Below, one piece after another: positions 24,020-34,400 of a DNA stretch of 64,000 bases. This stretch comes from Fusarium oxysporum f. sp. lycopersici 4287. Taxonomy: Eukaryota > Ascomycota > Sordariomycetes > Hypocreales > Nectriaceae. The DNA lies in assembly GCF_000149955.1 (NCBI RefSeq), contig NC_030987.1:590003-654002 (forward strand). Reading direction: 5' to 3'. Positions within the stretch are counted from its first letter, which is position 1, and the number at the start of each line of letters is the position of its first letter. A model generated the notes under the pieces. It made no database searches. It saw only the letters and a program-made list of their open reading frames with translations, and had not been told where the DNA came from. The translations under genes and the position numbers were made by a program.

Positions 24020-24321
24020 TACTCAATCAACGAGGCCATATCGAGACCTGTCGAATTGGGGAGATGAATTGAACGCGTGGTACTGGCACAGTACTGAGTA
24101 AACAAACAATTCCAAATGGACGCAAGCTGCCGGCACTCCGCGTGAGCCTTTCAGGGGCCAGCACCGATTGGCCCCACTCTTTTGGTGCCATCAGCCAGTT
24201 GCGCGTTCTTTCGCGGCTGGCCATACAAAATCTGGACCAATCAGATTCCGAGAAACTTATTTATCCCTGTCTGCACCAAACCCTCATTACTCGGGAAAAC
24301 TTATGAATTAATGTAGAGTCA

Positions 24322-24333
24322 GCCTTCGGCTGA
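24322..24333 (-). repeat. Subterminal inverted repeat, 5' copy (element A)
   Basis: TCAGCCGAAGGC lies two bases inside the 5' terminus and is the first part of the perfect hairpin TCAGCCGAAGGCTGA. It pairs with 18267-18278. Confidence 0.8.
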
Positions 24334-24335
24334 AT

Positions 24336-24492
24336 TATCCTGAACTCTCTTTGACTCCGGTGGGGCCCCAAAAGGCCACTGATACTCGTTGCAGCAGTGG
24401 GGACAAAAATATGAAAATATGGAGCGCAGAATCTCGGGAGAAAGTTTTGAGAAGTAGTCCGTTGTGGACTTTTGGAGTCGAGTTCTGGCCAT
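24336..24492 (-). pseudogene. F-box gene, 5' part (upstream of Helitron copy A)
   Basis: ATG at 24492 opens a frame of 52 codons plus one base that contains the F-box core YFSKLSPEILRSIFSYFC and a CPHCCNEYQ stretch, then stops at the element boundary after CAGGATA. The next base of the same frame is at 18209. This part also retains the promoter side of the gene. Transcription from here would read into the Helitron 5' end. Confidence 0.87.
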
Positions 24493-25190
24493 CCTTTGCA
24501 GGGCGGGTTGTGAATGAGAGAATGCCGGGCGATGGTGGATGGAAGCTAGGACAGAAGAGGCGGGGCGGAGGTTAAATAAGGTTACTGGGCACTTAGGCTG
24601 CTACAGGGCTGTCTGCCTATAATAGGCACAGTCCAATGGTGTGACTGGATGGAAAGTTGAAACGCTCCCCACTAAAGTCTGCTCTTGCTTGTTACCTATG
24701 GCGCCTATGATCCTTACCTTAGGTAGGCACAGGCAGCAGGTGACAAAAACGAAAAGAAATGGTTTCATTGGCCAACCTGTCCTCTTGACCTGCTGGGAGG
24801 CAAAGAGCTGACATAAATGTGACCTTTCACCACGCAAAGATCTTGACCAGCTCAAGACAAATAGCTCTACCGCCCATTGAAACCACTATTTATAATACTA
24901 AGTTCTCTGTGCTGATATAAGCTCTCAGCCACAAGTCTCAACTGCTATAACACACCTAAGAATTGATCACTGCTCAGTCGTCACTAGTAGCTAATTTACA
25001 GAAAGAATCAAGTAGAGGCCAGTACGAGGACCTTTCATTCCCTCAACATCCGACTCCCCAATCGGCATTTTCAATCTATTTCGCTGAGAGTCCAGTACAG
25101 ATCAAGACACTACCGCTGCAGCTTAAGTCTTTTCCGACTTCGGACTAAGCATGAGATCAAAGGTTAAGGAAACCGATCAATGTCCAAAGC
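24493..25190. other. F-box promoter side and gene-free stretch
   Basis: Upstream of the F-box ATG. No other gene is supported; a long frame at 24601-24855 on the minus strand has no protein-like features. Confidence 0.4.
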
Positions 25191-25430
25191 TTATAAGACA
25201 AACCTTTTGATAACTTTCTTCTTCACCAGCTGGGCCAACAAATCCTTAGGCTCCTCAAGGAAAGCAGTGAGGATAATGTTGGCACCGACCTCTTCATAGG
25301 CAAAATTGCCGGAGCCGTATATCTCAGAGAGGGCATCGTGTAAGACAACGCCATCTTTTACTAGCCCTCGTGGGGTTTTATGCTCCCAGGAATACGCCAT
25401 GGGCGTTTCACTCAATCTTGTAGGTTTCAA
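25191..25430 (-). CDS. Short unassigned coding fragment
   Basis: A frame of up to 79 residues (MAYSWEHKTPRGLVKDG, LHDALSEIYGSGNFAYEEVG, ending LVKKKVIKRFVL) has protein-like composition. A possible acceptor (ATATAGCAG) lies just upstream, at about 25434-25442 on the plus strand. It could be the last exon of a gene or a gene fragment; I do not recognise the family and found no convincing upstream exon. Confidence 0.25.
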   Translation of the reverse strand: MKPTRLSETPMAYSWEHKTPRGLVKDGVVLHDALSEIYGSGNFAYEEVGANIILTAFLEEPKDLLAQLVKKKVIKRFVL

Positions 25431-26389
25431 TATCTGCTATATGTTACCGTCGGAAAGTTCAGAAACTGGCAGTGCTTGACTTGGCGAATTCTAGTTACTT
25501 TCTATCCACCAGTTAAAACGGAAGTAAGAAAGAAAAGATCCAAGTATTTTATAGTAGCGAGAAGTTCCTGAATCACTGAGAAGATAGCATCTGCTGCAGA
25601 ACGATTCACGCTCAATACTTTAATCCTCTGGACCAAAAATGAGTCACATTGTGATGTTGCAGTTGACAAGCCGGGGCAGATCACAGTGATGTCTTTGTAT
25701 CGTTCTTAATAATCGCAATAAGTATAATGAGTTGTAATCGCCATATAAGTAATCCATCTGGGCGTCTCTCACGGCCATACTAATCTGCTACCTTTTGGCT
25801 CTTGTCAGTGAAGGTAAACTCATAACTCATTGATTCACTGTGAAGAATGCATAAAAATTTCACTTATGTATGCCAGTTATACAAAATAGTGCAAAGTAAC
25901 AATACACACATTAGTGCTTTGTCATCGGGCTCCAGTCGTATTGATGACCACAGTGGACTTCTGTCGAATCAGAGACTCAAAACACAGTTACAACAATCTA
26001 AGCATGGACCAGTCCCCAGTGAGACATCAGACTCAAGTGCTCGAGAAATTACCGAGCTTAGAAAGTCACTTGTTGAAAGGTCCCCGCTGACAGTCAGTGG
26101 CCAGAGAGTAGCTGCACCTTTCCGCATGAGGAATGAGCTGAAAATATAATTGTAATCTTATTTGCTACCTGAGCCAAATAGACAATCTCACCGCTTGATG
26201 CATATGCACCAATGAAAGGCTTTTAGTCGTATCAGCACAGGATGCATAATATATACCCACGGAGCCGGAAGCCGTGACCTCTCATCAGCAGACAACTATA
26301 AAACCAGCTGAACGTCTCCTGCTTTCCTATCCATAGCACCGAGCATCTTCATCTTACTCTTCAAACAACTTTGCACAAAGACATCCAAA
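25431..26389. other. AT-rich stretch and promoter of the small secreted gene
   Basis: No gene is supported. An open frame at 25847-26149 is low-complexity and lacks recognisable motifs. Confidence 0.4.
26297..26303 (+). promoter_or_regulatory. TATA box of the small secreted protein gene
   Basis: TATAAAA lies 87 bases before the ATG at 26390, followed by a C/T- and A-rich leader (CATCCAAAATG), typical of an actively expressed fungal gene. Confidence 0.6.
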
Positions 26390-26941
26390 ATGCAGCTCAT
26401 CAATCTCTCCGCCCTCGCCCTTTTTGCTACTTCCGCTCTGGCAGCAGACTGCTTCGGTAACAGGCAAGATGGTATGTGTTACAATTGCATTCTTTATCTT
26501 TGCGCTTTGGGGCTGAAGCTTCTTTTAACCTCTCAACCTTATCACAGGTATCGAGCGGTTTGAGCAAGCATACTGGGATGCTCGCCAGAAGATGTGCAGC
26601 AACTCAGACTGCACCTACCAGCAGGGCTGCACCACCAGGGGCTCAAAGACCATCAAGGGACTAGCATCTATCACTGTCAATGTCGAACTGAGCCGCAAGA
26701 ACACTGGCGGCAAGAAGGGATTCAAGGATTGCTGGGTATGTATCCCCGAAATGATTAATGGTTGAGTTTTGCTAACTAGTCTTGTGCAGGATGCTACTGA
26801 GTATGTAATTAAGATTATTTACGGAGTGTCTCTAATTGTCATAGGAACATCATCAACCAGTGTGTCAAGGGGAGTCACCAGCTGAGTGGAACTTGGGAGT
26901 ACAACGGTCAGCTGTATCAGGTCAACGGATACTACTCTTAA
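26390..26941 (+). CDS. Small secreted six-cysteine protein, effector-like, function unknown
   Basis: Four exons (26390-26471, 26548-26735, 26790-26800, 26845-26941) give 125 residues. The introns of 76, 54 and 44 bases all have GTATGT donors. The third exon is only 11 bases (codes DAT and part of E); skipping its splice would give a stop-bearing frame shift. A clear signal peptide ends at about residue 19 (SALALFATSALAA). The mature part has six Cys in the pattern DCFGN, KMCSNSDC, QQGC, DCW, QCV, so three disulfides are possible. It ends SGTWEYNGQLYQVNGYYS. I considered KP4 and Hce2 folds; the spacing does not fit. Position between two Helitrons and small cysteine-containing secretion suit a host- or competitor-facing protein, but this is inference. 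Confidence 0.82.
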
Positions 26942-27181
26942 CCCAAGGCAACGTGTTCGACATGATTGGGGAGACAGAAACGGGGGAGAAGGGAGACCCA
27001 TGTGATCGATAAGCGATGGCTTGAGACAGTTCCTGGGATATGTCTCGTTCATGTGTGTATCGCCGACATGTTGACTGTGGCCCAGCACAACATGACAAAG
27101 TGTTTGGAACATGAGCATCGTACTTCTAGCTCTGACATAAGACATCAACATAAATATTTGGAAATTCGAGTAAAGAGTCTC

Positions 27182-30100
27182 TCAAACACCAAAGTGAACA
27201 TAAGGGACCCAATAAGCCGGGACCAGTCCAACTATAATCTCCTCCTCATCATCGCAAGGAATAACATCCCTCGTTCCTTTCTCATCTCCTTGCACTAGCC
27301 GTTCCCTCTTCTTGTCGAAACCTTCAAGCCAACTATCTCTCAGCATTCTCGTAGCCTTATGCAAGCCTCGACACACCGAATCATCGGTCATCCCCCCTTC
27401 TCTTATAGCTTCATACGTAACTCGCGCGACATCAACGCAATGCTTATCCCTTACCTTCCATAAAGTTCCAATGACATGTCTGAACCCAGCTAATTGGAAT
27501 GCACTGATGAGATGTATGCTCTCATCGATGAACTTGTCATCTTGAACACGCCCGGTGCTACAAGCTGAAAGATACGACAGAAAAGGTGACGCTTCGTGCA
27601 GATTTAACTTCAAGATATCCCCAACTGTTAGGGGATCGCTGGTGTCGCTCAGACAAAGATGACTTTTGGACGGGTCATCGCCGTTGGTGTATCCGTGTCC
27701 TGCAAAGTGGAATATCTTGCAGTTTCGTAGACAAGAAAGCATATCTTGCTTGCTTTGACCAACTGAAACAGGTCGTATTGCCATACTCTCGCAGATCTTG
27801 CTGACCACCTTGATCTCTGCCCGCGCCTGTGGAAGATGAGGGTGATTCCCTGTATGCTCCGCATCTATCAGAAGAGCTTCCGCGGGGCCGGCTGTAACCA
27901 CACGTTGTCGACGTCCGTGTACGAGAGCTCTCAGAGATGGACTATAAGACGAGATCACTCTGTCCATTACCGCCTTGCCAGATCGCTCTCGATGTCGTCC
28001 CGAAGCATGGAGTGGGAACCTACTCAACGGCCCAGTAGGTATCCACCAAACATGAGGCCATTCCTGCTGATTGGGTGGTGTCTCTGTGAAACCCAGTGCC
28101 TCCAGTACGCGGCCCGTGATAGTATTCCAAAGCCACTCAAGCGTATTAGGGGTTCCCAGGTCGAATCCTTCTGCGCGTTCTATCAACTCACCATCGTCCA
28201 GATCTTTAAAAACCATCGATGTGATACGCTCTCTCTCGATGACTATTCATTCGCATCCCATCCAACTGCTGTTGATGACCACGATAGGACCATATAGGAC
28301 CATAAGCAGCTGCCGCACGTATCTGGTCCGTGGTAAGAGGACCGAGGAAATCCTCAAATCCAGGCTTTTTTCGTATCTCGTCCAGTAGATCATCAAAGTT
28401 CTCGGCAGCGTTTCGCCGTCGTAAACCTCGGTCCTCTTCAAGCTCGTCACTGAAATGCGAACCAGTGGAAGGTTCAAGTTCTTCGCGTAGACGCATGAAT
28501 CTCTCTGCCAACTGAGGAAACGATTGCTGAAGCTCCTTTATATCTGTTCGTATATCGTCCAGCGATGATCCCATTATACCCCTGCCTTGCTCGAGAATTG
28601 CCAGTGCCTCCGATGGATCCTTCTTGAGCCTAATCGCAGCCCCTGTCACTGAAGCTGCAAGACCTCTGGCAAAACTGAGTAGATGTTGTCTATCACCCGT
28701 TTCGAGTGATCGAGCCGTGGCAATACCAGGGACAAGGTCAATGGCCGTGCGCCCTATATCATAAGCATCTTGGAGGCTCAAGCACAATGGCATGACTGAC
28801 GTTGCAGCGATTATGCGCCTCAAGATATTACCTGTAGGATGTTCCACCGCACACCGATAGCTGCGCACTGCCTCTTCCAAGTCACTGGTGACCCATGTTG
28901 TTCCGAACTTGGCTGCAAAGAGATCCCCGAGAGTGGTCCAGAGGTCTGTCCTGAATGGAGAGTCCTCAGGCATCGACTCTAACGTCTTTTGTGAGATCGC
29001 GATTGCTTCAATTATGTCTTCCAAGGAGCCTCCAGCTCTGAACCGCTTCTTTAGGAGAGCGGCCAAGGTACTGATGGAAGTGGGCCCCTCCACAAACGGA
29101 TTTCCCATTGAAGCAATGGCTTTCCGAGCAATTTCAATGCCCTCTTCGAGATCGTCAGATGACCCAAACTTATCATGTCTCGTGTCGAGAGCGGAAGCCA
29201 GGCGGGATAGTATGCTCTCAATCTCAGGGTTAGTGCTGGAGATAGAAGTCAAAGCTTCTCTCAACAACGCGATTCCTTGGTTCAAATCCCGTACATTCTC
29301 TTGATTCCTAGAGAACCTCTTCAGAAGCATAGAACCCAGGTTATGCAGCTGGATGTACCTTGATGGACAATCACTAGGTGTTACTTCCAGAGCAGTTCTG
29401 GCATAGGAAACAGATTCTTCCAGGTCCACCATCGAGCCTCTAATCATCGATCTTCTCGAGAGTACTATGGAAAGGTTACCCAAAACAATCTGAAGATTGG
29501 GAGAGTTCTTCGGTATATCCTTCAAGCTCATTCGTCCAAATTCAACAGCCTCTTCAAGATGAGCCAAGTCCCCGGTTCTGCTATGGAGAGAATCAAGGTA
29601 GTTAGCGTAGTTGCTGAGCTGTTCTGACCAATGAGGATGATCTTTACTAGCTTTCTCAAGATATCGCTTGACGACATTAATTGCTTCTTCGAGGTCCTTT
29701 GAATCGCCTGTCTCGTGGTACAGAATGTATATGGTGACGTTCAACTTTCGTATTCGATCCAACCACTCAGGATCGTCTTCTGGCGTCACAGCCACGGTAT
29801 TTCGAGTTAATGTGATTGACTCCTGTAGCTCGCTCAAATTTCTCGTTTCTTCAAAGAGTTCGTAGAGCGTCCTTGCTAGTTGAATCCGTCGAGCTAGTTT
29901 ATCTCGTTCTCGATCGTCTGCCGTCGCAGATAGTGAGTCTCTACGGAGGCGACAGACAGTTTCGAGGTCCTCTAGCCTCCCTGAGTTGCCGTGCTTTGCG
30001 TCGTACAAGTCTGCTAATTTCTCAAGCCATGTCGCAATGGTATTCTGATCTTCTGGCGACGATGCGATAGCTGTTTCTAAACTTTTGCAGCCACTTTCAA

Positions 30101-30749
30101 AGTCGTCATTGACTCTGAGAACAGAATACTTCTCCTTCAACAAGATTCCGAGATTAGCCATATGTGCCGCCTTTGTGGGAGATTCGTCCGGGAACTTTTC
30201 CAGAGAGCTCTTGATCAATCCGATAGCTTCATCGACATCATCTAGGTTTCTTGTGTGATAGAAATAGTCTCCTAACTGCAGTGCCAGCCAGTACGAGAAC
30301 CTCTGGCGGTCCATGGAACCTGAGGGTGATGCCTCGATTGCTTTGCGTTCGAGTTTCATCGCTTCTTCAAGATCACCATAATCGTCAATCACTTCCTTGT
30401 ACCTCTTATACAAGGCCCAGGCCAGCGTGTGCAATAATTTTGCATTGTCTTCGGTTGATGCCTCCAAGACTTTTCGTGCAGTCTGTATAATTTCTTCCAG
30501 TAGATCCGGGTCATTCGTGTCGCGATAGCTCTGGAGCACCCTTTCCAATCGGCTTTGCTGAGTGGTATAACTACTCTCGGCTACGGCAGTTGAAGGGACC
30601 GCTCTGCCTTGAGAGTTAGTAAATGTTTGCTCCATGCTTGAGGACTCCGGTTCCATATGCGGAGCGACAAGAGCTGGGAGAGCTTTCAGTGATGACGGGG
30701 AATGGAGCAAAGGCTTTCTGGTGCCCAAGTTTGATGCAAGAATAGTCAC
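27182..30749 (-). pseudogene. TPR-CHAT protein gene, apparently broken
   Basis: The first frame (30749 to 28206) encodes a long array of degenerate tetratricopeptide repeats (many LEEAI and YRDTNDPDLLEE-like units), then the start of a CHAT region (DQIRAAAAYGP). A second frame (28216-27182) carries the rest of the CHAT protease domain, including the His motif IFHFAGHGY and the Cys motif YLSACSTG, and ends VPAYWVPYVHFG. Between them, a perfect 10-base tandem duplication (28284-28303) shifts the frame. Even with one copy ignored, a TGA at 28247-28249 lies in frame. CHAT domains are caspase-like cysteine proteases fused to sensor repeats, and in fungi are associated with programmed cell death systems. 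Catalytic residues survive, so decay is recent. A cryptic intron is possible but I found no suitable splice pair. Confidence 0.8.
28284..28303. repeat. Perfect tandem 10-base duplication in the TPR-CHAT gene
   Basis: ATAGGACCAT occurs twice head-to-tail. Removing one copy restores the CHAT-consistent frame for the next residues, so this is the likely frameshifting lesion. Confidence 0.85.
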
Positions 30750-31179
30750 AGGACCAAGAGTTGCATTTCAACTCGATTGGTCACTTGCACGAAAGTGCAA
30801 GTCGTGATGTGGCTTTGCTGACATACATTGCGGCGTCATTCTACTCTCAAAACTTGATTGGTAGTTCATTTTCTCATTAATAGGGCCATCTCTGGCCTAT
30901 TTTACTATTATAATAAGCCTATGAACATGGAAGAATCTGAATATCCTGGGCATAGTAGAACTTAATAGCATCAGGTAATAGGCGTTTATTAAAAAGCTTG
31001 TATCTCCTACCTTTCTCTGGAGCAAAAGTCGTAGTCCGCTCTCTTTGGTTTGAAACTACTTCTACTACTATGCGCAGTCGTGGTGGTAATTCGACGAAAT
31101 ACAACAAAACTGGCCCGTGCATGCGTTATATGCATTGTATTTCGTCGAATTCCCTCTATTATTAGTCCATGCACGCATG
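30750..31179. other. Intergenic stretch between TPR-CHAT gene and Helitron copy B
   Basis: AT-rich and with no gene. It should hold the TPR-CHAT promoter and contains the 17-bp inverted repeat at 31088-31151. No HET N-terminus is present here. Confidence 0.5.
31088..31151. repeat. 17-bp perfect inverted repeat next to Helitron copy B
   Basis: AATTCGACGAAATACAA (31088-31104) is exactly complementary to TTGTATTTCGTCGAATT (31135-31151), with a 30-base spacer. It could form a strong hairpin, or be the end pair of a very small inverted-repeat element. Confidence 0.7.
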
Positions 31180-31181
31180 AT

Positions 31182-31193
31182 TCAGCCGAAGGC
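31182..31193 (+). repeat. Subterminal inverted repeat, 5' copy (element B)
   Basis: TCAGCCGAAGGC, complementary to 37241-37252 near the 3' end of the element; part of a small perfect hairpin. Confidence 0.8.
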
Positions 31194-31495
31194 TGACTCT
31201 ACATTAATTCATAAGTTTTCCCGAGTAATGAGGGTTTGGTGCAGACAGGGATAAATAAGTTTCTCGGAATCTGATTGGTCCAGATTTTGTATGGCCAGCC
31301 GCGAAAGAACGCGCAACTGGCTGATGGCACCAAAAGAGTGGGGCCAATCGGTGCTGGCCCCTGAAAGGCTCACGCGGAGTGCCGGCAGCTTGCGTCCATT
31401 TGGAATTGTTTGTTTACTCAGTACTGTGCCAGTACCACGCGTTCAATTCATCTCCCCAATTCGACAGGTCTCGATATGGCCTCGTTGATTGAGTA

Positions 31496-34400
31496 ATGGA
31501 TATCGGTCTCAACCCCGAAGAGCTCTCTACTGATTTACTCTTCGTTGTTTGTGCTCGTTGTGGGGAGGAGAGACCGGAGAGTGCCTTCAGAGCAAAGAGG
31601 CAGTCTGCTGGGCAAACTAAGCAATGCATAGACTGCCGTAACCAGCGCGTTTCTCATGTAAGTTCTGCCTTCCTCGTCTATAAGTCTCTTAACCCTCATC
31701 AAATGAAGCATTCTAGATCCAAAGTCGTGCTCCAGACGCTGCGGAACATTGCACTTCGTCCATCCTCACCTGGCAGACCTGCCACGAAGAGAACCGAAGG
31801 AGATGCTGGCCTATCGCCTCCCAACGAGAGATCCGGAACCCAGCCTACATCGCCAGAGAAGCTACGGCAACTTCATACAGCTAGGAGTTTATTCGGAGAG
31901 TCAATTAGCCAGCCGCACGTAGTGCTAGGGACGCCAATTCCACCAACCCAACAAAGCTCGCGGCTCTTCCGGGCTCTAGCTCCGTCACCGCCTGTGCAGC
32001 CAACGACCCATCCACTCGTCTCACATTCTGATCCATCTACTCTTCGAAGCAGCACACCTGGTGTGGATTACCCTTACTTGGCCACCAGGTTCCACAAGGG
32101 GGGGAAGGACTCGCAAGATGATTCCTTGAAGGCTGGGGCGAGGGCCAAGCTGGCTGTTATCCAGCGCGACCATCGTTCACGACGCCGTGCAGGGGAGACT
32201 GTGTCACTGACTCCCACAATATCTCAACTTGGCTTCTTGGAAGATTTTGAGGGTCCTGGAGAAGGTATCCTTGTTCTGTGGCCCCAGTAGTTTGTTCAGG
32301 CTAACCACGGAACGTAGATGGGAGTCAAGATCAACTACGACCGAGTGGGTTTCTAGATGGGGATGGGATAATCAAGGAAGGGGATGACAGGGGACAGTTC
32401 TCTGAATCTGATATTGACGCCGATGACTATTTCAACTTGCTGCTTTCACCTGATCGACCACGGAGGTACCTCAAACAATTAGGGGTAGAGTCTGATTCCG
32501 ATCTAGGGGACGAAGACGAGAACGACGATAATGATTGCGTGGATGGAAGCCCTCTTCGCCATCGCTTGCGGCAGCCTTCCGCACAGCTAAGGCGTGGTCG
32601 CCGTGGTCCTGCCCCTGGTACAGGAGGCGGCCAAAGAAAAATCTCGAAGGCAAACTCCGATCGTCGATGCCGCCACGGCGTATTCCGGGAGTCCAGTGAT
32701 AATTCCACCTGAAGAATCGGCGGTCTTTCATGCGCAAGATCCGGTGTGGAATGGCGACCTTGAGGCTTGCGCCTTGACTGGTCGCGATAAGGCAATCCTC
32801 CGCGAGTTCTGGACAAAGCTGGACAATGACCAAATGCAGTTTTGCGGTCGATGCCGGGAGTGTTGGTTCCAGATGAAGATCGATTGCGATGGCATTTGTG
32901 CGCGTTGTTATCGAAAAGATGAGAAACGCCACCCCGACGAGCCGTACTTCTTCTCTGCGGATAATCAGCTCGACTTTGGCCCTGTACCGGCCCGGTTGCC
33001 CCAGCTTACGCCTACCGAAGAGTCTTTGATTGCTCGTGTTCACGTCCACGTGAACATTATGCTTGTGCGAGGGCAGCAGTACAAGTATCGGGGGCACGTA
33101 GTTCACTTTCTCCGTGAGGTTGGCTTAGTGTACAACCAGCTCCCGCTTCTGCCGCAGGAGTTGAACATTGTATTACTACGTCCTGCCAATACGTCGTCCC
33201 ACGCAATTCTTAGTCGGCAATTCACCCGCCAGTTCCGTGTCCGCCGCCAGCCGGTTGTCATATGGCTAGACTACCTCCGGCGCCATCATCCTGGGTATCG
33301 ATGCGTCGTCATCGACGAAGAGAGGCTAAATCAATTGCCCCAAGATGGCAATGTCCTGGATGCCATCCCCCAGAGTCAGGTGGAGGCTGCGGATGTTGGA
33401 CCCGAGGAAGATCAGGAGGCAGAGCCTGACCTGGAGGACGAGGCTGCAGTGCCAGACATGTTGGCAAAGGACACGGAGCTCGATGCTCTGCGGTCTATTC
33501 TCGCCGGAGAGTCGGAAGCTGATTCAGAGCTTTCCACAAGCTTCCAGGCGCAGGCGCAACACGAGCTGCAGCTCCCGAATATACGACACACACCCATTAA
33601 TGAGTTCAATCGCTCTCATGCCCTACTCTCCTTGGCGTTTCCCTGCCTCTTTCCTGACGGTAGAGCCGACTTTGTTGAACCTCGATTGCGCTCCATTGAT
33701 TACAAGGATTACGTCGAGCACGCGATGCGCTGGCACGACGGGCGTTTTGCACGCCACCCGACCTTCCGCTTCGTCGCCTTCAACACGCTAATGCGGTCAC
33801 AAGCACGTTCGCGGTCCAGATTCTTCGTGAAGCAACATGATGGGAGACAGCAGCCGCTGACGCGAGAGCAACTTATTCAGGCGCTGGAACACAGCGAGGA
33901 CCCCGAGGCGCAGGCGCTGATCAACTCGATCACAAGGCATGCGGTGTCTATTCGCGGTACGCGTCCATTCTGGAACAAAAAGAGGCAGGACCTCGAGGCC
34001 TATGCCTATAACCTTGGTTGTCCTGGTGCATTCATCACGTTTAGCCCGGCAGATTTACACTGGCGGAGTCTCTACCAGCACATGCCCCAGTATGACGACT
34101 GGCTAGCCGCCACCGAGCCGGAGAGGATGGCTCTATCGCGCCGCCTATTGCGGCAGAACCCTCACATTGCTGCTTTCCACTTCTACCGCCGATACACCCT
34201 CTTTCGGGATATCGTGCTAAGTAAGAAGTTCAGCATCACAGATTACTGGGATCGGTACGAATGGCAAGGCCGTGGTAGCCCACACAACCACGGCCTGTAC
34301 TGGATGGATAATTGTCCAGGGGCCGACATGGAGGACGAAGCGGCTCGTGATGTATTTGCACGCACATGGGGATTCCACGTCACTGCCATTAACCCTGAGC

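Larger units (their letters stand above)
18210..24335 (-). mobile_element. Helitron-type rolling-circle element, copy A (6126 bp)
   Basis: The ends are set by the interrupted F-box gene and by comparison with copy B. The 5' end is ATTCAGCCGAAGGCTGACTC (from 24335 downward) and the 3' end is GTAGTATTTTA (at 18210). Because the flank begins or ends with A, the position is ambiguous by one base. The reconstructed empty site is GGATA/CAACC, with no target duplication longer than one base. The 5' palindrome TCAGCCGAAGGCTGA is partly repeated in inverse near the 3' end (18267-18278), followed by a hairpin 12 bases from the terminus. One Rep-helicase gene fills the element. These subterminal inverted repeats resemble Helentron/Helitron2 elements rather than canonical TC...CTRR Helitrons. 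Confidence 0.93.

Noticed and set aside
18210..24335. Canonical Helitron (5' TC, 3' CTRR, insertion between A and T)
   Set aside because: The two copies and the reconstructed empty site fix ends ATTCAG...TATTTTA, without CTRR and between A and C.
25847..26149. 100-residue open frame
   Set aside because: Low-complexity Ser/Gln-rich text with no motif, start context or splice support.
26390..26941. KP4-like killer toxin or Hce2-type assignment
   Set aside because: The number and spacing of Cys and the sequence around them do not fit either family as I know them.
28206..28320. Intron joining the two TPR-CHAT frames
   Set aside because: No donor/acceptor pair of normal length keeps frame and avoids the TGA; the tandem duplication explains the break better.
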